Assembly: GCA_002050435.1 (NCBI GenBank) | Contig: MWYV01000024.1 | Span: 1-38,773, forward strand | Origin: Chitinophagales bacterium 33-2 | Lineage (GTDB): Bacteria; Bacteroidota; Bacteroidia; Chitinophagales; Chitinophagaceae | Length of the DNA stretch: 38,773 nucleotides | Reading direction: 5' to 3' | Shown here: one piece after another, positions 17,113 through 24,957 of the stretch | Layout: every line of letters begins with the position of its first letter | How positions within the stretch are numbered: the stretch's first letter is position 1 | Notes under the pieces: model-generated | What the model was told of the DNA's origin: nothing | Database searches by the model: none | Seen by the model: only the letters and a program-made list of their open reading frames with translations | Translations under genes and position numbers: made by a program

Positions 17113-17592
17113 ATGGCAATCAGGATTGGTTCAGGTGTAGATTTTCACCAGCTGGCAGAAGGAAGGAAACTTGTGATCGGTGGTGTACACATCCCGCATG
17201 ACAAAGGAGCGGTAGGACACAGCGACGCTGATGTTTTGCTGCATGCTATTTGTGATGCCGCATTGGGCGCCGCCTGCCTGGGTGATATCGGTCTTCATTT
17301 TCCTGATAACAGCAATGAATTTAAAGATATAGACAGCAGGATCCTGCTACAACGTACGGTTGAACTGGTTAGGAAAGAAGGATATAAAATCATTAATATC
17401 GACAGCACATTATGTCTGGAATCTCCAAAAATAAAACCTTATGTACCGCAGATGCAGGAAGTGATTGCTTCACTGGCCGGAATAGGAATCAAAGATGTTT
17501 CTATTAAAGCAACCACCACTGAAAAATTGGGTTTTGTAGGAAGAGAAGAAGGACTCATTGCTTACGCATCTATTTTATTGGAATCAATTTAA
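17113..17592 (+). CDS. ispF: 2-C-methyl-D-erythritol 2,4-cyclodiphosphate synthase
   Basis: IspF makes MEcPP in the non-mevalonate isoprenoid pathway in the cytoplasm, as a trimer with zinc. The ATG at 17113 gives 159 residues, the normal length. Metal ligands Asp10 and His12 are in GVDFHQL; the family signature follows as GHSDADVLLHAICDAALGAA; other conserved parts are DIGLHFPD, the INIDSTLCLESPKIKPY region, and the C-terminal KATTTEKLGFVGREEGLIAYA. The TTG 15 bp earlier is an unlikely start because it lies inside the promoter element. The gene has its own promoter after the porV terminator and may continue into dut, 35 bp downstream. Confidence 0.96.
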   Translation: MAIRIGSGVDFHQLAEGRKLVIGGVHIPHDKGAVGHSDADVLLHAICDAALGAACLGDIGLHFPDNSNEFKDIDSRILLQRTVELVRKEGYKIINIDSTLCLESPKIKPYVPQMQEVIASLAGIGIKDVSIKATTTEKLGFVGREEGLIAYASILLESI

Positions 17593-17627
17593 CAGCTTTC
17601 CCTTCACTCAAACTTATCTTTATCAAC

Positions 17628-18068
17628 ATGGTGCTTAAGGTCAAAATTCGGAACACCTCACAAAATCCGCTTCCGGCTTATGCTACTTCCGGTTCTTCGG
17701 GACTGGATATTAAAGCAGCAGTGACAGAACCAGTTGTGTTAAAGCCAATGGAAAGAGCTTTGGTACCTACCGGTCTTTTTATAGAACTGCCGGACGGATT
17801 AGAAGCCCAGGTCAGGCCCAGGAGCGGACTTGCAGTAAAACAGGGCATTACCTGTTTGAACACTCCAGGAACCATTGATAGTGATTACAGAGGAGAAATT
17901 AAGGTTTTGTTGATAAACCTTTCGGCGCAGGAACAAATCATAGCGCCCGGTGACCGGATTGCACAAATCGTGATACAAAAATTTGAGAAGATCGAATGGG
18001 AAAGTGCAGACCAGCTTTCTGCTACTGAAAGAAATACAGGAGGTTTTGGTTCTACCGGAAAAAATTAA
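17628..18068 (+). CDS. dut: dUTP diphosphatase
   Basis: dUTPase hydrolyses dUTP to dUMP and pyrophosphate, keeping uracil out of DNA and feeding thymidylate synthesis. The 146-residue protein shows all five motifs of the trimeric family in order: SGLDIKA (I), VRPRSGLA (II), NTPGTIDSDYRGEIKV (III), PGDRIAQIVI (IV) and the C-terminal glycine arm RNTGGFGSTG (V). The catalytic Asp of motif III region and the Tyr of DYRGE are present. It lies 35 bp after ispF; TATCTTTA at 17615-17622, five bases before the ATG, is one mismatch from a -7 element. The next gene starts 3 bp after its stop, so these two form one operon. Confidence 0.96.
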   Translation: MVLKVKIRNTSQNPLPAYATSGSSGLDIKAAVTEPVVLKPMERALVPTGLFIELPDGLEAQVRPRSGLAVKQGITCLNTPGTIDSDYRGEIKVLLINLSAQEQIIAPGDRIAQIVIQKFEKIEWESADQLSATERNTGGFGSTGKN

Positions 18069-18071
18069 ACT

Positions 18072-18878
18072 ATGACAAGATTTTTATTGATCGTTTGCGT
18101 TGCAGGATTGTTTACCGCCTGCCGGTCTACAAGACCCATCCAGGTAGCCATTCAAAAAAAGGATACGACTTCTGTGGTGATCCTGAATCCTGCTCATAAA
18201 GATTCACTCCAGGTTGCAAGGCTTTTGTTAACGAAGCTGGATTCCACGCGCATTGAGTATAGCAGTTTTACCGCAAAGCTGAATGTTGATTACAGAGGAG
18301 GTGACGGAAAAAAACACAATGTAAATGCAAACATCAGGATGTTGAAGGATAGTGCGCTCTGGATCTCTGCCAATGCCATTCTGGGTATTGAAGCCATGCG
18401 TGTAATGGTAACAAGAGATTCGGTAAAACTACTGGATAAGATGAATAACATTTATACCGCGCGCAGCATCGATTATTTACAGGAAGTCACTTCACTTCCA
18501 CTTGATCTGAGCACCTTGCAGGAACTGATCATCGGCAACCCGGTGTTTGTAGATTCCAATGTTGTTTCCTATTCAACCGGGAGCAACTATCTCTCATTTT
18601 TAAGCATTGGTGAATGGTTTAAAAACCTGGTAACACTTGACCTGAATAATAACCTGCTGCACAGCAAGCTGGATGATGTAAATATTACGAGGAGCAGGAC
18701 TGCCCAACTTGACTATGCAAATTTTGAAAATAAGAAGGGTATGAACTTTTCCACGCGGAGAAGAATCATTGTGGTGGAAAAGACCAGGCTGGAGATTGAT
18801 CTTGATTTTAAACAATTTGATTTTAACCAGCCGGTAAGTTTTCCATTCTCGATCCCTAAAAATTATGAGCGCAAATAA
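18072..18878 (+). CDS. DUF4292 family lipoprotein (LolA/LolB-like fold predicted)
   Basis: This 268-residue protein has a lipoprotein signal (GLFTAC, Cys17) and one DUF4292 domain. Typical parts are FTAKLNVDYRGGDGKKHNVNA, RMLKDSALWISANAILGIEAMRV, VTRDSVKLLDKMNNIYT, and the repeated beta strands near the end (RIIVVEKTRLEIDLDFKQFDF, VSFPFSIPKNYER). The family is common in Bacteroidota, and its strand pattern resembles the lipoprotein-carrier fold of LolA/LolB; that link is an inference. It begins 3 bp after dut and is followed 49 bp later by the EnvC-like gene, a pairing that suggests an envelope role. Its exact function is unknown. Confidence 0.85.
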   Translation: MTRFLLIVCVAGLFTACRSTRPIQVAIQKKDTTSVVILNPAHKDSLQVARLLLTKLDSTRIEYSSFTAKLNVDYRGGDGKKHNVNANIRMLKDSALWISANAILGIEAMRVMVTRDSVKLLDKMNNIYTARSIDYLQEVTSLPLDLSTLQELIIGNPVFVDSNVVSYSTGSNYLSFLSIGEWFKNLVTLDLNNNLLHSKLDDVNITRSRTAQLDYANFENKKGMNFSTRRRIIVVEKTRLEIDLDFKQFDFNQPVSFPFSIPKNYERK

Positions 18879-18927
18879 AATTTTATTAGCTTAAATCCGT
18901 TATCGGATTAACCTTAAAAGTCCAGGT

Positions 18928-20223
18928 ATGAAAAAACTATCCATTATCCTGCTCTGCTTTTTAAGTTTCCATCTGGCCTCGGCCCAGCCGCAACAGGATA
19001 AAGTTCGGATGGAAAGAGAAAGGCAGGAGATTCAGAACGAGATCAAAGCGCTTCAGTCCAACCTGAACAAAGTAAAGGGAATGAAGAAGGAGTCCCTGGC
19101 AAAATTGCAATTGCTCCAGCGCAAACTGCAACTGCAGGATCGACTGATCGGCAACATTAATAAAGAGATTAAACATATCAACAACGATATTTATGTAAGT
19201 AACCTTGAAGTGAACAGGCTGAACCGCCAGCTGGATACATTGAAACAGGAATATGCAAAAAGCGTTCAATACGCTTACAAGAATAAAAGCAATTATGATT
19301 TTCTGAATTTTATTTTTTCTGCCAATAATTTTAATGATGCGGTAAAAAGGGTTTCTTACCTCAAATCTTACAGGAACTACCGTCAGCAGCAGGTGGCGAA
19401 TATTCATGAAACTCAGGCCCTGATCGGAAAGAAAAAACAACAATTGCTCGGAAAGCAGTCGCAGAAAAAGTCTGCATTGCAGAACCAGCAAAAAGAACTT
19501 TCAGCATTGGCCGAACAGAAAAAAGAAAAGGATGCAGTTGTCAATAAGCTACAGTCAGAAGAAAAAAACCTTGGCAAGCAATTAAGTACAAAACGTAAAA
19601 GAGATAGTCAGTTAAAAAATCAGATCACAGCTGTAGTAAGAAGAGAGATCGAAGCGGCACGTAAAGAAGAAGCAGCAAGGATTGCCGCTGCTAAAAAGAA
19701 AGAAGCGGAAGCGGCAAAAACCTCCACTACAACTGCTGTCACTACTCCGGTGAAAACAACTGCTGCACCGGCAAAAAAGGAAAGCTACCTTACGCTGAAT
19801 GAAGGACAAAGCAGGCTGGCAGCCAGTTTTGAAAGAAACAGAGGCGGACTTCCCTGGCCTGTAGATAATGGACTGGTTAGTATCCCATTTGGAACAAGTA
19901 AGGTGGGCAGGCTGGATTTCGACAATCCAGGCATCACGATCTCAACACCTTCAGCTGGTACCACAGTAAAAACTGTTTTTGATGGTGAGGTCAGTGCAGT
20001 ATCCAACACAGGTGAGGGAATGATGGTGATGATCCGTCATGGGAAATATTTTACTGTGTACAGTAATCTTTCAAGTGCAAGTGTAAGCAAAGGTGATATA
20101 GTAAAAACGGGTCAGGCGATTGGTCGTACTGCGCAGGCAGATGATGGTTCAGGTGGGCAGTTGGATTTTATGTTGATGATTGAATCCAAGAATGTGAACC
20201 CATCTCCGTGGCTGAGGAAGTAG
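18928..20223 (+). CDS. EnvC-like murein hydrolase activator (M23/LytM domain, coiled coil)
   Basis: This 431-residue periplasmic protein has a signal peptide (residues 1-19, ending LASAQ), a long coiled coil (about 22-255; RQEIQNEIKALQSNLNKVKG, later an Ala/Lys/Glu-rich stretch), a linker rich in Thr, Pro and Ala (about 260-290) and a C-terminal LytM/M23 domain (about 305-431). The M23 domain is degenerate: it keeps VMIRHGKYFTVYSNL but the usual HxH strand is replaced by GGQLDFMLMI, and the first metal site is not evident. It should therefore activate amidases in the manner of EnvC rather than cut peptidoglycan itself. The layout matches EnvC; the target amidase is not in the window. Confidence 0.88.
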   Translation: MKKLSIILLCFLSFHLASAQPQQDKVRMERERQEIQNEIKALQSNLNKVKGMKKESLAKLQLLQRKLQLQDRLIGNINKEIKHINNDIYVSNLEVNRLNRQLDTLKQEYAKSVQYAYKNKSNYDFLNFIFSANNFNDAVKRVSYLKSYRNYRQQQVANIHETQALIGKKKQQLLGKQSQKKSALQNQQKELSALAEQKKEKDAVVNKLQSEEKNLGKQLSTKRKRDSQLKNQITAVVRREIEAARKEEAARIAAAKKKEAEAAKTSTTTAVTTPVKTTAAPAKKESYLTLNEGQSRLAASFERNRGGLPWPVDNGLVSIPFGTSKVGRLDFDNPGITISTPSAGTTVKTVFDGEVSAVSNTGEGMMVMIRHGKYFTVYSNLSSASVSKGDIVKTGQAIGRTAQADDGSGGQLDFMLMIESKNVNPSPWLRK

Positions 20224-20227
20224 TAAA

Positions 20228-20290
20228 GGTGAATGGTCAATGGTCAATGACCCTTCACCATTCACCTCTGACCCTTCCCCATCACACCTC
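20228..20290. repeat. 7-bp-period array with hairpin between convergent genes
   Basis: Nine consecutive heptamers start at 20228: GGTGAAT, GGTCAAT, GGTCAAT, GACCCTT, CACCATT, CACCTCT, GACCCTT, CCCCATC, ACACCTC. The first half mirrors the second, so GGTGAATGGT (20228-20237) pairs with ACCATTCACC (20257-20266), and GGTCA-A-TGACC (20242-20252) is an inner palindrome. The array begins 4 bp after the envC-like stop and runs into the last codons of bshA (stop 20284-20282). It could end transcription from both sides. Confidence 0.75.
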
Positions 20291-21415
20291 CACATGACTC
20301 AGCACTTCATCATACAATTTTTCGTAGAGCGGAATGATACGATTGATATCAAAAGTTTTTGCGTGTTCGGCAGCATTTCTTTTAAATTCCTCAAGACGCT
20401 CAGGATCTTCAAGGATGTCCAGGGCATACCTGCTCATGGTTTCAACATCCCCCACATTTCCCATAAATCCTGTTTTTCCGTCGATCATGATCTCGGGCAA
20501 ACCACCTGCATTGGTAGAAACTACAGGAACACCTGAAGCCATGGCTTCCAGTGCCGCCAGTCCAAAACTTTCATATTCTGAAGTCAGCAGGAAAAGATCA
20601 GCAATTGCCAGGATATCTTCCATTTGTTCCTGCTTTCCAACAAAAATAGTGTCGTCACAAATGCCCAGTTGCCTGCTCAGGTCTTCAGCTGTTGTTCTTT
20701 CAGGGCCATCACCTACAAACAGCAATTTGGCGGAAATATGTTTTCTCACCTCATTAAAGATCCGCACTACATCCTGTACTCTTTTAATTCGCCGGAAGTT
20801 GGATACGTGTAATAAAATTCTTTCTCCATTGGGAGCGATCACTTTTTTAAATGCATCAATAGGTTTACGCGTGAACCTTTGAACATCAACAAAATTGTGT
20901 ATCACTTCAATCGGCTTTTCTATTTTAAACGTTTTAAAGGTCTCATCACTTAAATTCCGTGATACCGCTGTAATGGCATCACTCTGGTTTATGGAAAATG
21001 CAACAACTGGCGCATAGGTCTTATCTCTTCCAACCAGTGTAATGTCTGTTCCATGCAAAGTGGTGATCACAGGGATATGAATCCCTTCAAGTTCAAGGAT
21101 CTTTTTCGCCATATAGGCAGCCGAGGCATGCGGAATGGCATAATGCACATGTAAAAGCTGGAGGTTGTTGTTTTTAATAACATCCACCATGGTGCTGGCT
21201 AAAGCCGTTTCATACGGAGGATAATCGAACAGGGGATAAGTGGGCACCTGTACTTCATGATAAAAAATATTAGGAATAAATCCATTCAGCCTTACCGGTT
21301 GCTGGTAGGTGATGAAATGGATCTGGTGACCTTTCTGTGCCAGTGCCTTGCCTAATTCTGTTGCCAGAACGCCGCTCCCGCCAAATGTTGGATAACAAAC
21401 AATACCGATGATCAT
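20282..21415 (-). CDS. bshA: N-acetyl-alpha-D-glucosaminyl L-malate synthase (bacillithiol synthesis)
   Basis: BshA transfers GlcNAc from UDP-GlcNAc to L-malate, the first step of the low-molecular-weight thiol bacillithiol. The 377-residue GT4 glycosyltransferase begins IGIVCYPTFGGSGVLATELG, the BshA-type N-terminus, and has THYQ-like ITYQQPVRL, the conserved HVHYAIPHASAAY stretch, TTLHGTDITLVG, the Ser/Asn-rich donor region ILLHVSNFRRIKRV, FVGDGPE, and the GT4 E-x7-E motif in ESFGLAALEAMASG. Length matches BshA. The stop lies inside a heptamer array, so the last codons (H-V-E-V) are encoded by repeat sequence. Other bacillithiol genes are not in the window. Confidence 0.93.
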   Translation of the reverse strand: MIIGIVCYPTFGGSGVLATELGKALAQKGHQIHFITYQQPVRLNGFIPNIFYHEVQVPTYPLFDYPPYETALASTMVDVIKNNNLQLLHVHYAIPHASAAYMAKKILELEGIHIPVITTLHGTDITLVGRDKTYAPVVAFSINQSDAITAVSRNLSDETFKTFKIEKPIEVIHNFVDVQRFTRKPIDAFKKVIAPNGERILLHVSNFRRIKRVQDVVRIFNEVRKHISAKLLFVGDGPERTTAEDLSRQLGICDDTIFVGKQEQMEDILAIADLFLLTSEYESFGLAALEAMASGVPVVSTNAGGLPEIMIDGKTGFMGNVGDVETMSRYALDILEDPERLEEFKRNAAEHAKTFDINRIIPLYEKLYDEVLSHVEV

Positions 21416-21516
21416 TCAATTCAATTATATAACTAAGGTAAAAACAAAATCTTCACCCGATTGTTCGATTTATTTAAAGTTGATTTCAGCCTGCCTTTTT
21501 AATTAATTTTAACCCT

Positions 21517-22890
21517 ATGAAGTATTTTTTGTTCCTTCTTTTCATTTCTTCCTTTTCTGCCGTGTTAAAGGCCCAGGATGTTGATTCCCTATTTATAAGA
21601 AAACTGGCCGATCAGGTGCTCGTGAATGGAAGGGCTTATGAAGACCTGCGTCATCTGACCAAAAAAATAGGGCACAGGCTCGCAGGTTCCAAAGGCATGG
21701 TTGCTTCTGAGCTTTGGGCTGAAGCAACCATGCTTGCTTTGGGTGCTGATTCAGTATGGAAGCAACCTTGCATGGTTCCTTACTGGGTGCGTGGCGGTAA
21801 AGACGCAGCACAGGCAACGTTCAGGGTGAATGGAAAAACCAGGACCAGATCTCTGGATGTGATCGCACTGGGCAATTCCATGGGTTCCATGAAACCACTG
21901 AAAGCAGAAATTATTGAAGTAAAAAGTTTTGAAGAATTGGAATCCAGAAGTGCTGAAGTAAAAGGCAAAATAGTTTTTTATAATTATGCTTTTGATCCAA
22001 AGCCCATCGGAACTTTCCGGTCCTACAGCGATGCCGTTCAATACCGTGGTTCTGGTCCTATACGTGCTGCACAACACGGTGCGGTTGGCGTCATTGTGCG
22101 CAGTATGTCGCACAGCACCGATAATTTTCCGCATACGGGTTCTACAAGGTATGTTGACACTCTCCCCAAACTGCCTGCGCTAGCAATAGGATTGCAGGAT
22201 GCAGACTGGCTGAGCGCGCAGGTGAAAAAGGAAAAAACAATGGTTACTATGAAAACCTATGGCAGGTTCAAACCAGATACAACGGGTAACAATATCATTG
22301 CTGAATTAAGAGGAACGGAATTTCCTGATGAATACATTACGGTTGGCGGCCACCTGGATAGCTGGGATGTAGGCGAAGGTGCGCACGATGATGGCGCAGG
22401 TTGTGTACAGACCATTGAAATACTCAGGGCATTTAAAGCGCTTGGTTACAAACCAAAAAGAACCATCAGGTTTGTGATGTTTGCCAATGAAGAAAATGGT
22501 TTGCGCGGCGGAAATAAATATGCCGATGAAGCAAAGGCCAAAGGTGAAAAACATGTGTTTGCACTCGAAAGTGATGCAGGTGGATTTAGTCCGCGTGGCT
22601 TCGACATTACTGCCTCTGCAATGCAATTCAATAAGATCCTTTCATGGAAACCACTGCTATCTGCTTATGGAAGCCATGATTACAATCCTGGTGGCGGCGG
22701 TGCAGATATCGGTCCGTTGAACCGTGCATTGGGAACACCAATGGCAGGTCTCCGACCAGATTCGCAAAGGTATTTCGACTATCACCATGCACGCAACGAT
22801 GTTTTTGAAGCGGTGAATAAAAGAGAATTGTTGCTCGGGGCCATCAATATGGCCGCATTGATCTACCTCGTAGACCAGTATGGATTGTGA
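21517..22890 (+). CDS. Secreted M28-family zinc peptidase (carboxypeptidase Q-like)
   Basis: This 457-residue protein has a signal peptide (residues 1-19, ending LKAQ) and an M28 metallopeptidase domain interrupted by a PA-like insert (about 120-240; IEVKSFEELESRSAEVKGKI). The co-catalytic zinc ligands are visible: His279 and Asp281 in GGHLDSWDVGEG, Asp291/Asp292 in AHDDGAG, the catalytic Glu325-Glu326 in FANEENGLRGG, Asp353 in ESDAGGF and His424 in FDYHHARND. Length and order resemble plasma glutamate carboxypeptidase-type enzymes, which cleave dipeptides or N-terminal residues. It is probably periplasmic. It reads divergently from bshA with 101 bp between, and ubiE follows. Confidence 0.92.
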   Translation: MKYFLFLLFISSFSAVLKAQDVDSLFIRKLADQVLVNGRAYEDLRHLTKKIGHRLAGSKGMVASELWAEATMLALGADSVWKQPCMVPYWVRGGKDAAQATFRVNGKTRTRSLDVIALGNSMGSMKPLKAEIIEVKSFEELESRSAEVKGKIVFYNYAFDPKPIGTFRSYSDAVQYRGSGPIRAAQHGAVGVIVRSMSHSTDNFPHTGSTRYVDTLPKLPALAIGLQDADWLSAQVKKEKTMVTMKTYGRFKPDTTGNNIIAELRGTEFPDEYITVGGHLDSWDVGEGAHDDGAGCVQTIEILRAFKALGYKPKRTIRFVMFANEENGLRGGNKYADEAKAKGEKHVFALESDAGGFSPRGFDITASAMQFNKILSWKPLLSAYGSHDYNPGGGGADIGPLNRALGTPMAGLRPDSQRYFDYHHARNDVFEAVNKRELLLGAINMAALIYLVDQYGL

Positions 22891-22937
22891 GGGAAAATAG
22901 GTGAAAGGAAAAGGAATTAGGTGCAAGATGCATGCCC

Positions 22938-22979
22938 AAACCCCTAACCTCCAAACTCTACACGTCAAACCCTCAACCC
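22938..22979. repeat. Degenerate 7-bp-period array upstream of ubiE
   Basis: Six consecutive heptamers follow the pattern YAAaCYC (AAACCCC, TAACCTC, CAAACTC, TACACGT, CAAACCC, TCAACCC). The array occupies the place where the -33 part of the ubiE promoter should be and ends 2 bp before its -7 element. Confidence 0.55.
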
Positions 22980-22981
22980 TT

Positions 22982-22989
22982 TATCTTTG
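22982..22989 (+). promoter_or_regulatory. TAnnTTTG promoter element next to the ubiE start codon
   Basis: TATCTTTG (22982-22989) is an exact -7 match and the ATG of ubiE is at 22996, only 6 nt later, so transcription would start at or within a few bases of the ATG. No TTG is seen 19-21 bp upstream; that space is filled by a heptamer array. Confidence 0.5.
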
Positions 22990-22995
22990 CCGACC

Positions 22996-23745
22996 ATGAC
23001 GGAGTTTTCACACGACAACATAAAACCATTTTCAGTAGAAGGTTCCAAAAAAGAACAGGTGGGCAGCATGTTTGATAAGATCGCCCCGCGCTATGATTTT
23101 ATGAACCGCTTCCTGAGTGCAGGCATAGATGGAATATGGCGAAAAAAAGCCATTGGATACTTTAAGAATGATGCCCCTCAAAAATTGCTGGATGTTGCTA
23201 CCGGTACGGGGGAAATGGCGATCCTGGCTGCAAAGATCCTGAAGCCGGCAACAATTATCGGAATTGACATCTCCGAAAAAATGCTGGAGATCGGAAGGGC
23301 AAAGATTGAAAAACAACAACTTGGAACAAATATTGCACTTTACGGCGGCGACGGTGAAACAATAAACTTTCCCGACAATACGTTTGATGGCGTGATGGTT
23401 GCCTTTGGTGTGCGCAATTTCGAAAACCTTGAAAAAGGACTTTCAGAAATTCTAAGGGTATTAAAACCGGGTGCTCAGCTGGTTGTACTCGAATTCAGTA
23501 AACCAAAATTGCCCGGTGTCAGGCATTTTTATAACCTCTATATGGAAGTGATTGCACCCCGCATAGCAGGTTGGTTCAAACAGAATAAAAAAGCTTACCA
23601 GTATCTAAATGCATCTGCAAAAGCTTTTCCAGAACGTCGGCAATTTGTAGAAATAATAAACAACTCGGGCTTTTCCGATACCTTATTTAAACCGCTAAGC
23701 TTAGGAATATGTTGTATTTACAGTGGAAGAAAACCAGTAAGTTGA
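22996..23745 (+). CDS. ubiE: Demethylmenaquinone methyltransferase
   Basis: UbiE/MenG methylates demethylmenaquinone with SAM to give menaquinone, the last step of respiratory quinone synthesis. The ATG at 22996 gives 249 residues, the usual size. Class I methyltransferase motifs are present: MFDKIAPRYDFMNRFLSAGID (UbiE signature 1), LLDVATGTGEMAILAAK (SAM motif I), GIDISEKMLEIGR (motif II), FGVRNFENLEKGLSEILRVL (UbiE signature 2) and VVLEFSKPKLPGV. In a menaquinone-using Bacteroidota the substrate should be demethylmenaquinone. The 3' end overlaps porT by 37 bp, so the two are co-expressed. Confidence 0.95.
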   Translation: MTEFSHDNIKPFSVEGSKKEQVGSMFDKIAPRYDFMNRFLSAGIDGIWRKKAIGYFKNDAPQKLLDVATGTGEMAILAAKILKPATIIGIDISEKMLEIGRAKIEKQQLGTNIALYGGDGETINFPDNTFDGVMVAFGVRNFENLEKGLSEILRVLKPGAQLVVLEFSKPKLPGVRHFYNLYMEVIAPRIAGWFKQNKKAYQYLNASAKAFPERRQFVEIINNSGFSDTLFKPLSLGICCIYSGRKPVS

Positions 23746-24455
23746 TTAGAAAAGGTCTTATCCTCTTTTTATTATTTTCAATTTCTTTGGGATCCAGAGC
23801 GCAGCGTGTTTTACACCAGGAAGAACATGATCTGAAACCTTATTATTTCGGAATTACACTTGGTGTTAACAGTGCAAAATTTAAAACACATCTTGATCCT
23901 TATTTCCTGAACCAGGACAGCATCATGGTGGCCGAACCTACCAATGCAGGTGGTTTTGCCCTTGGTTTGCTGGCTACATTAAGACTCAACGAAAGGTTTG
24001 AATTCCGTTTCAATCCCCAGCTAATGTTCACGGAAAGAAACTTGTTGTACAAATTAAATCCTGCCCATCCCGGTGACCTCGACATGGGCCACCAGGTGAT
24101 AAAAAAAGTAGAGTCTGTAATCACCACTTTCCCTTTTCATTTAAAATTCAGGTCTGACAGGATCGGAAATTTCCGCGTGTACATTCTTGGTGGAGGAAAG
24201 TTTGATATTGACCTTGCTTCCAATGCAAAAGCCCGGCGCGCTGATGATATGGTGCGCATCCAGCGATTTGATTATGGCATTGAAGCGGGCATGGGTTTTA
24301 ATTTTTATTTTCCAAGCTTCATCCTTTCACCCGAAATTAAATTCAGCAACGGCCTGGGTAATCTCCACGACAGAAATGAAGCATTGAAATATTCCAGAGT
24401 GCTGGAAGGCATTCAGTCCCGCATGATCATGTTTACGATTCATTTGGAAGGATAG
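23709..24455 (+). CDS. porT: Type IX secretion protein PorT (beta-barrel)
   Basis: PorT is an outer-membrane beta-barrel protein needed for T9SS function; in several Bacteroidota its gene follows ubiE as here. The 248-residue product has a signal peptide after a longish basic start (KLIRKGLILFLLFSISLGSRAQ), then YYFGITLGVNSAKFKTHLDP, a first PorT/OmpA-like strand, and repeated amphipathic strands such as FEFRFNPQLMFTERNLLYKL, FPFHLKFRSDR, GIEAGMGFNFYFPSFILSPE and LEGIQSRMIMFTIHLEG. The ATG at 23709 lies inside ubiE (37-bp overlap); a TTG at 23742 just at the ubiE stop would give a more compact signal peptide and is a fair alternative. Confidence 0.85.
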   Translation: MLYLQWKKTSKLIRKGLILFLLFSISLGSRAQRVLHQEEHDLKPYYFGITLGVNSAKFKTHLDPYFLNQDSIMVAEPTNAGGFALGLLATLRLNERFEFRFNPQLMFTERNLLYKLNPAHPGDLDMGHQVIKKVESVITTFPFHLKFRSDRIGNFRVYILGGGKFDIDLASNAKARRADDMVRIQRFDYGIEAGMGFNFYFPSFILSPEIKFSNGLGNLHDRNEALKYSRVLEGIQSRMIMFTIHLEG

Positions 24456-24464
24456 AGGTGGATG

Positions 24465-24497
24465 GGTGAATGGGTCAATGGTCAATGGTCAATCACC
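24465..24497. repeat. 7-bp-period GGTCAAT array after porT
   Basis: GGTGAAT, one extra G, then GGTCAAT three times and CACC; the array begins 9 bp after the porT stop. Its last 17 bp (24480-24496) reappear inverted at 25146-25162. Confidence 0.8.
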
Positions 24498-24644
24498 GTT
24501 GTCCGGGGAATTTATTTGATTTCGATGAAACGCGCAATGGTTCTGGCGTTGTTGATGATTACTTAAACCGGGCCTTATATTTTGTAGTTGCAATAACCTA
24601 ATGGAGTTTCTTGCCAGACAGCAGCGCTATCATAAATGCATCTT

Positions 24645-24672
24645 CCACCTTTTTTCTTGAAAAAAAAGGTGG
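24645..24672. repeat. Perfect 11-bp hairpin
   Basis: CCACC followed by six T (24645-24655) pairs with six A followed by GGTGG (24662-24672) around a 6-nt loop. There is no T tract after the stem on either strand, so it is not a classical terminator. Confidence 0.8.
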
Positions 24673-24957
24673 CAAAAATTCAAGCGCAATCAATGCGTAA
24701 CAGTCTGTTTTTATCAGATACCTTCGGGTGATTGCGCAAGGGAGCGCACCGAAAAATGAAAACAGGTGCAACTCCATGCGATCTGATTGTGCAAGCGTTC
24801 TTCGCGCTGTATTGCTCCACCTTAGGGTTAAAGATTTCTTAGGAAAAATCAGGAGCAATAAGGCGCACACAACCACCCAAATGTTATAAGATTAGGCCTG
24901 GAATTTCATTTTATGAGGAAACCTGTAACTATTTGAACCAGTACCTGCCTATTGTTG

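Noticed and set aside
18893..18911. Hairpin AATCCG-TTAT-CGGATT between the DUF4292 and EnvC-like genes
   Set aside because: The stem is only 6 bp and no T tract follows, so it was not called a terminator.
24598..24876. 92-codon open frame on the minus strand in the gene-free island
   Set aside because: It is made of inverted-repeat DNA and shows no domain; treated as a by-product of the structured module, though a multicopy repeat protein cannot be fully excluded.
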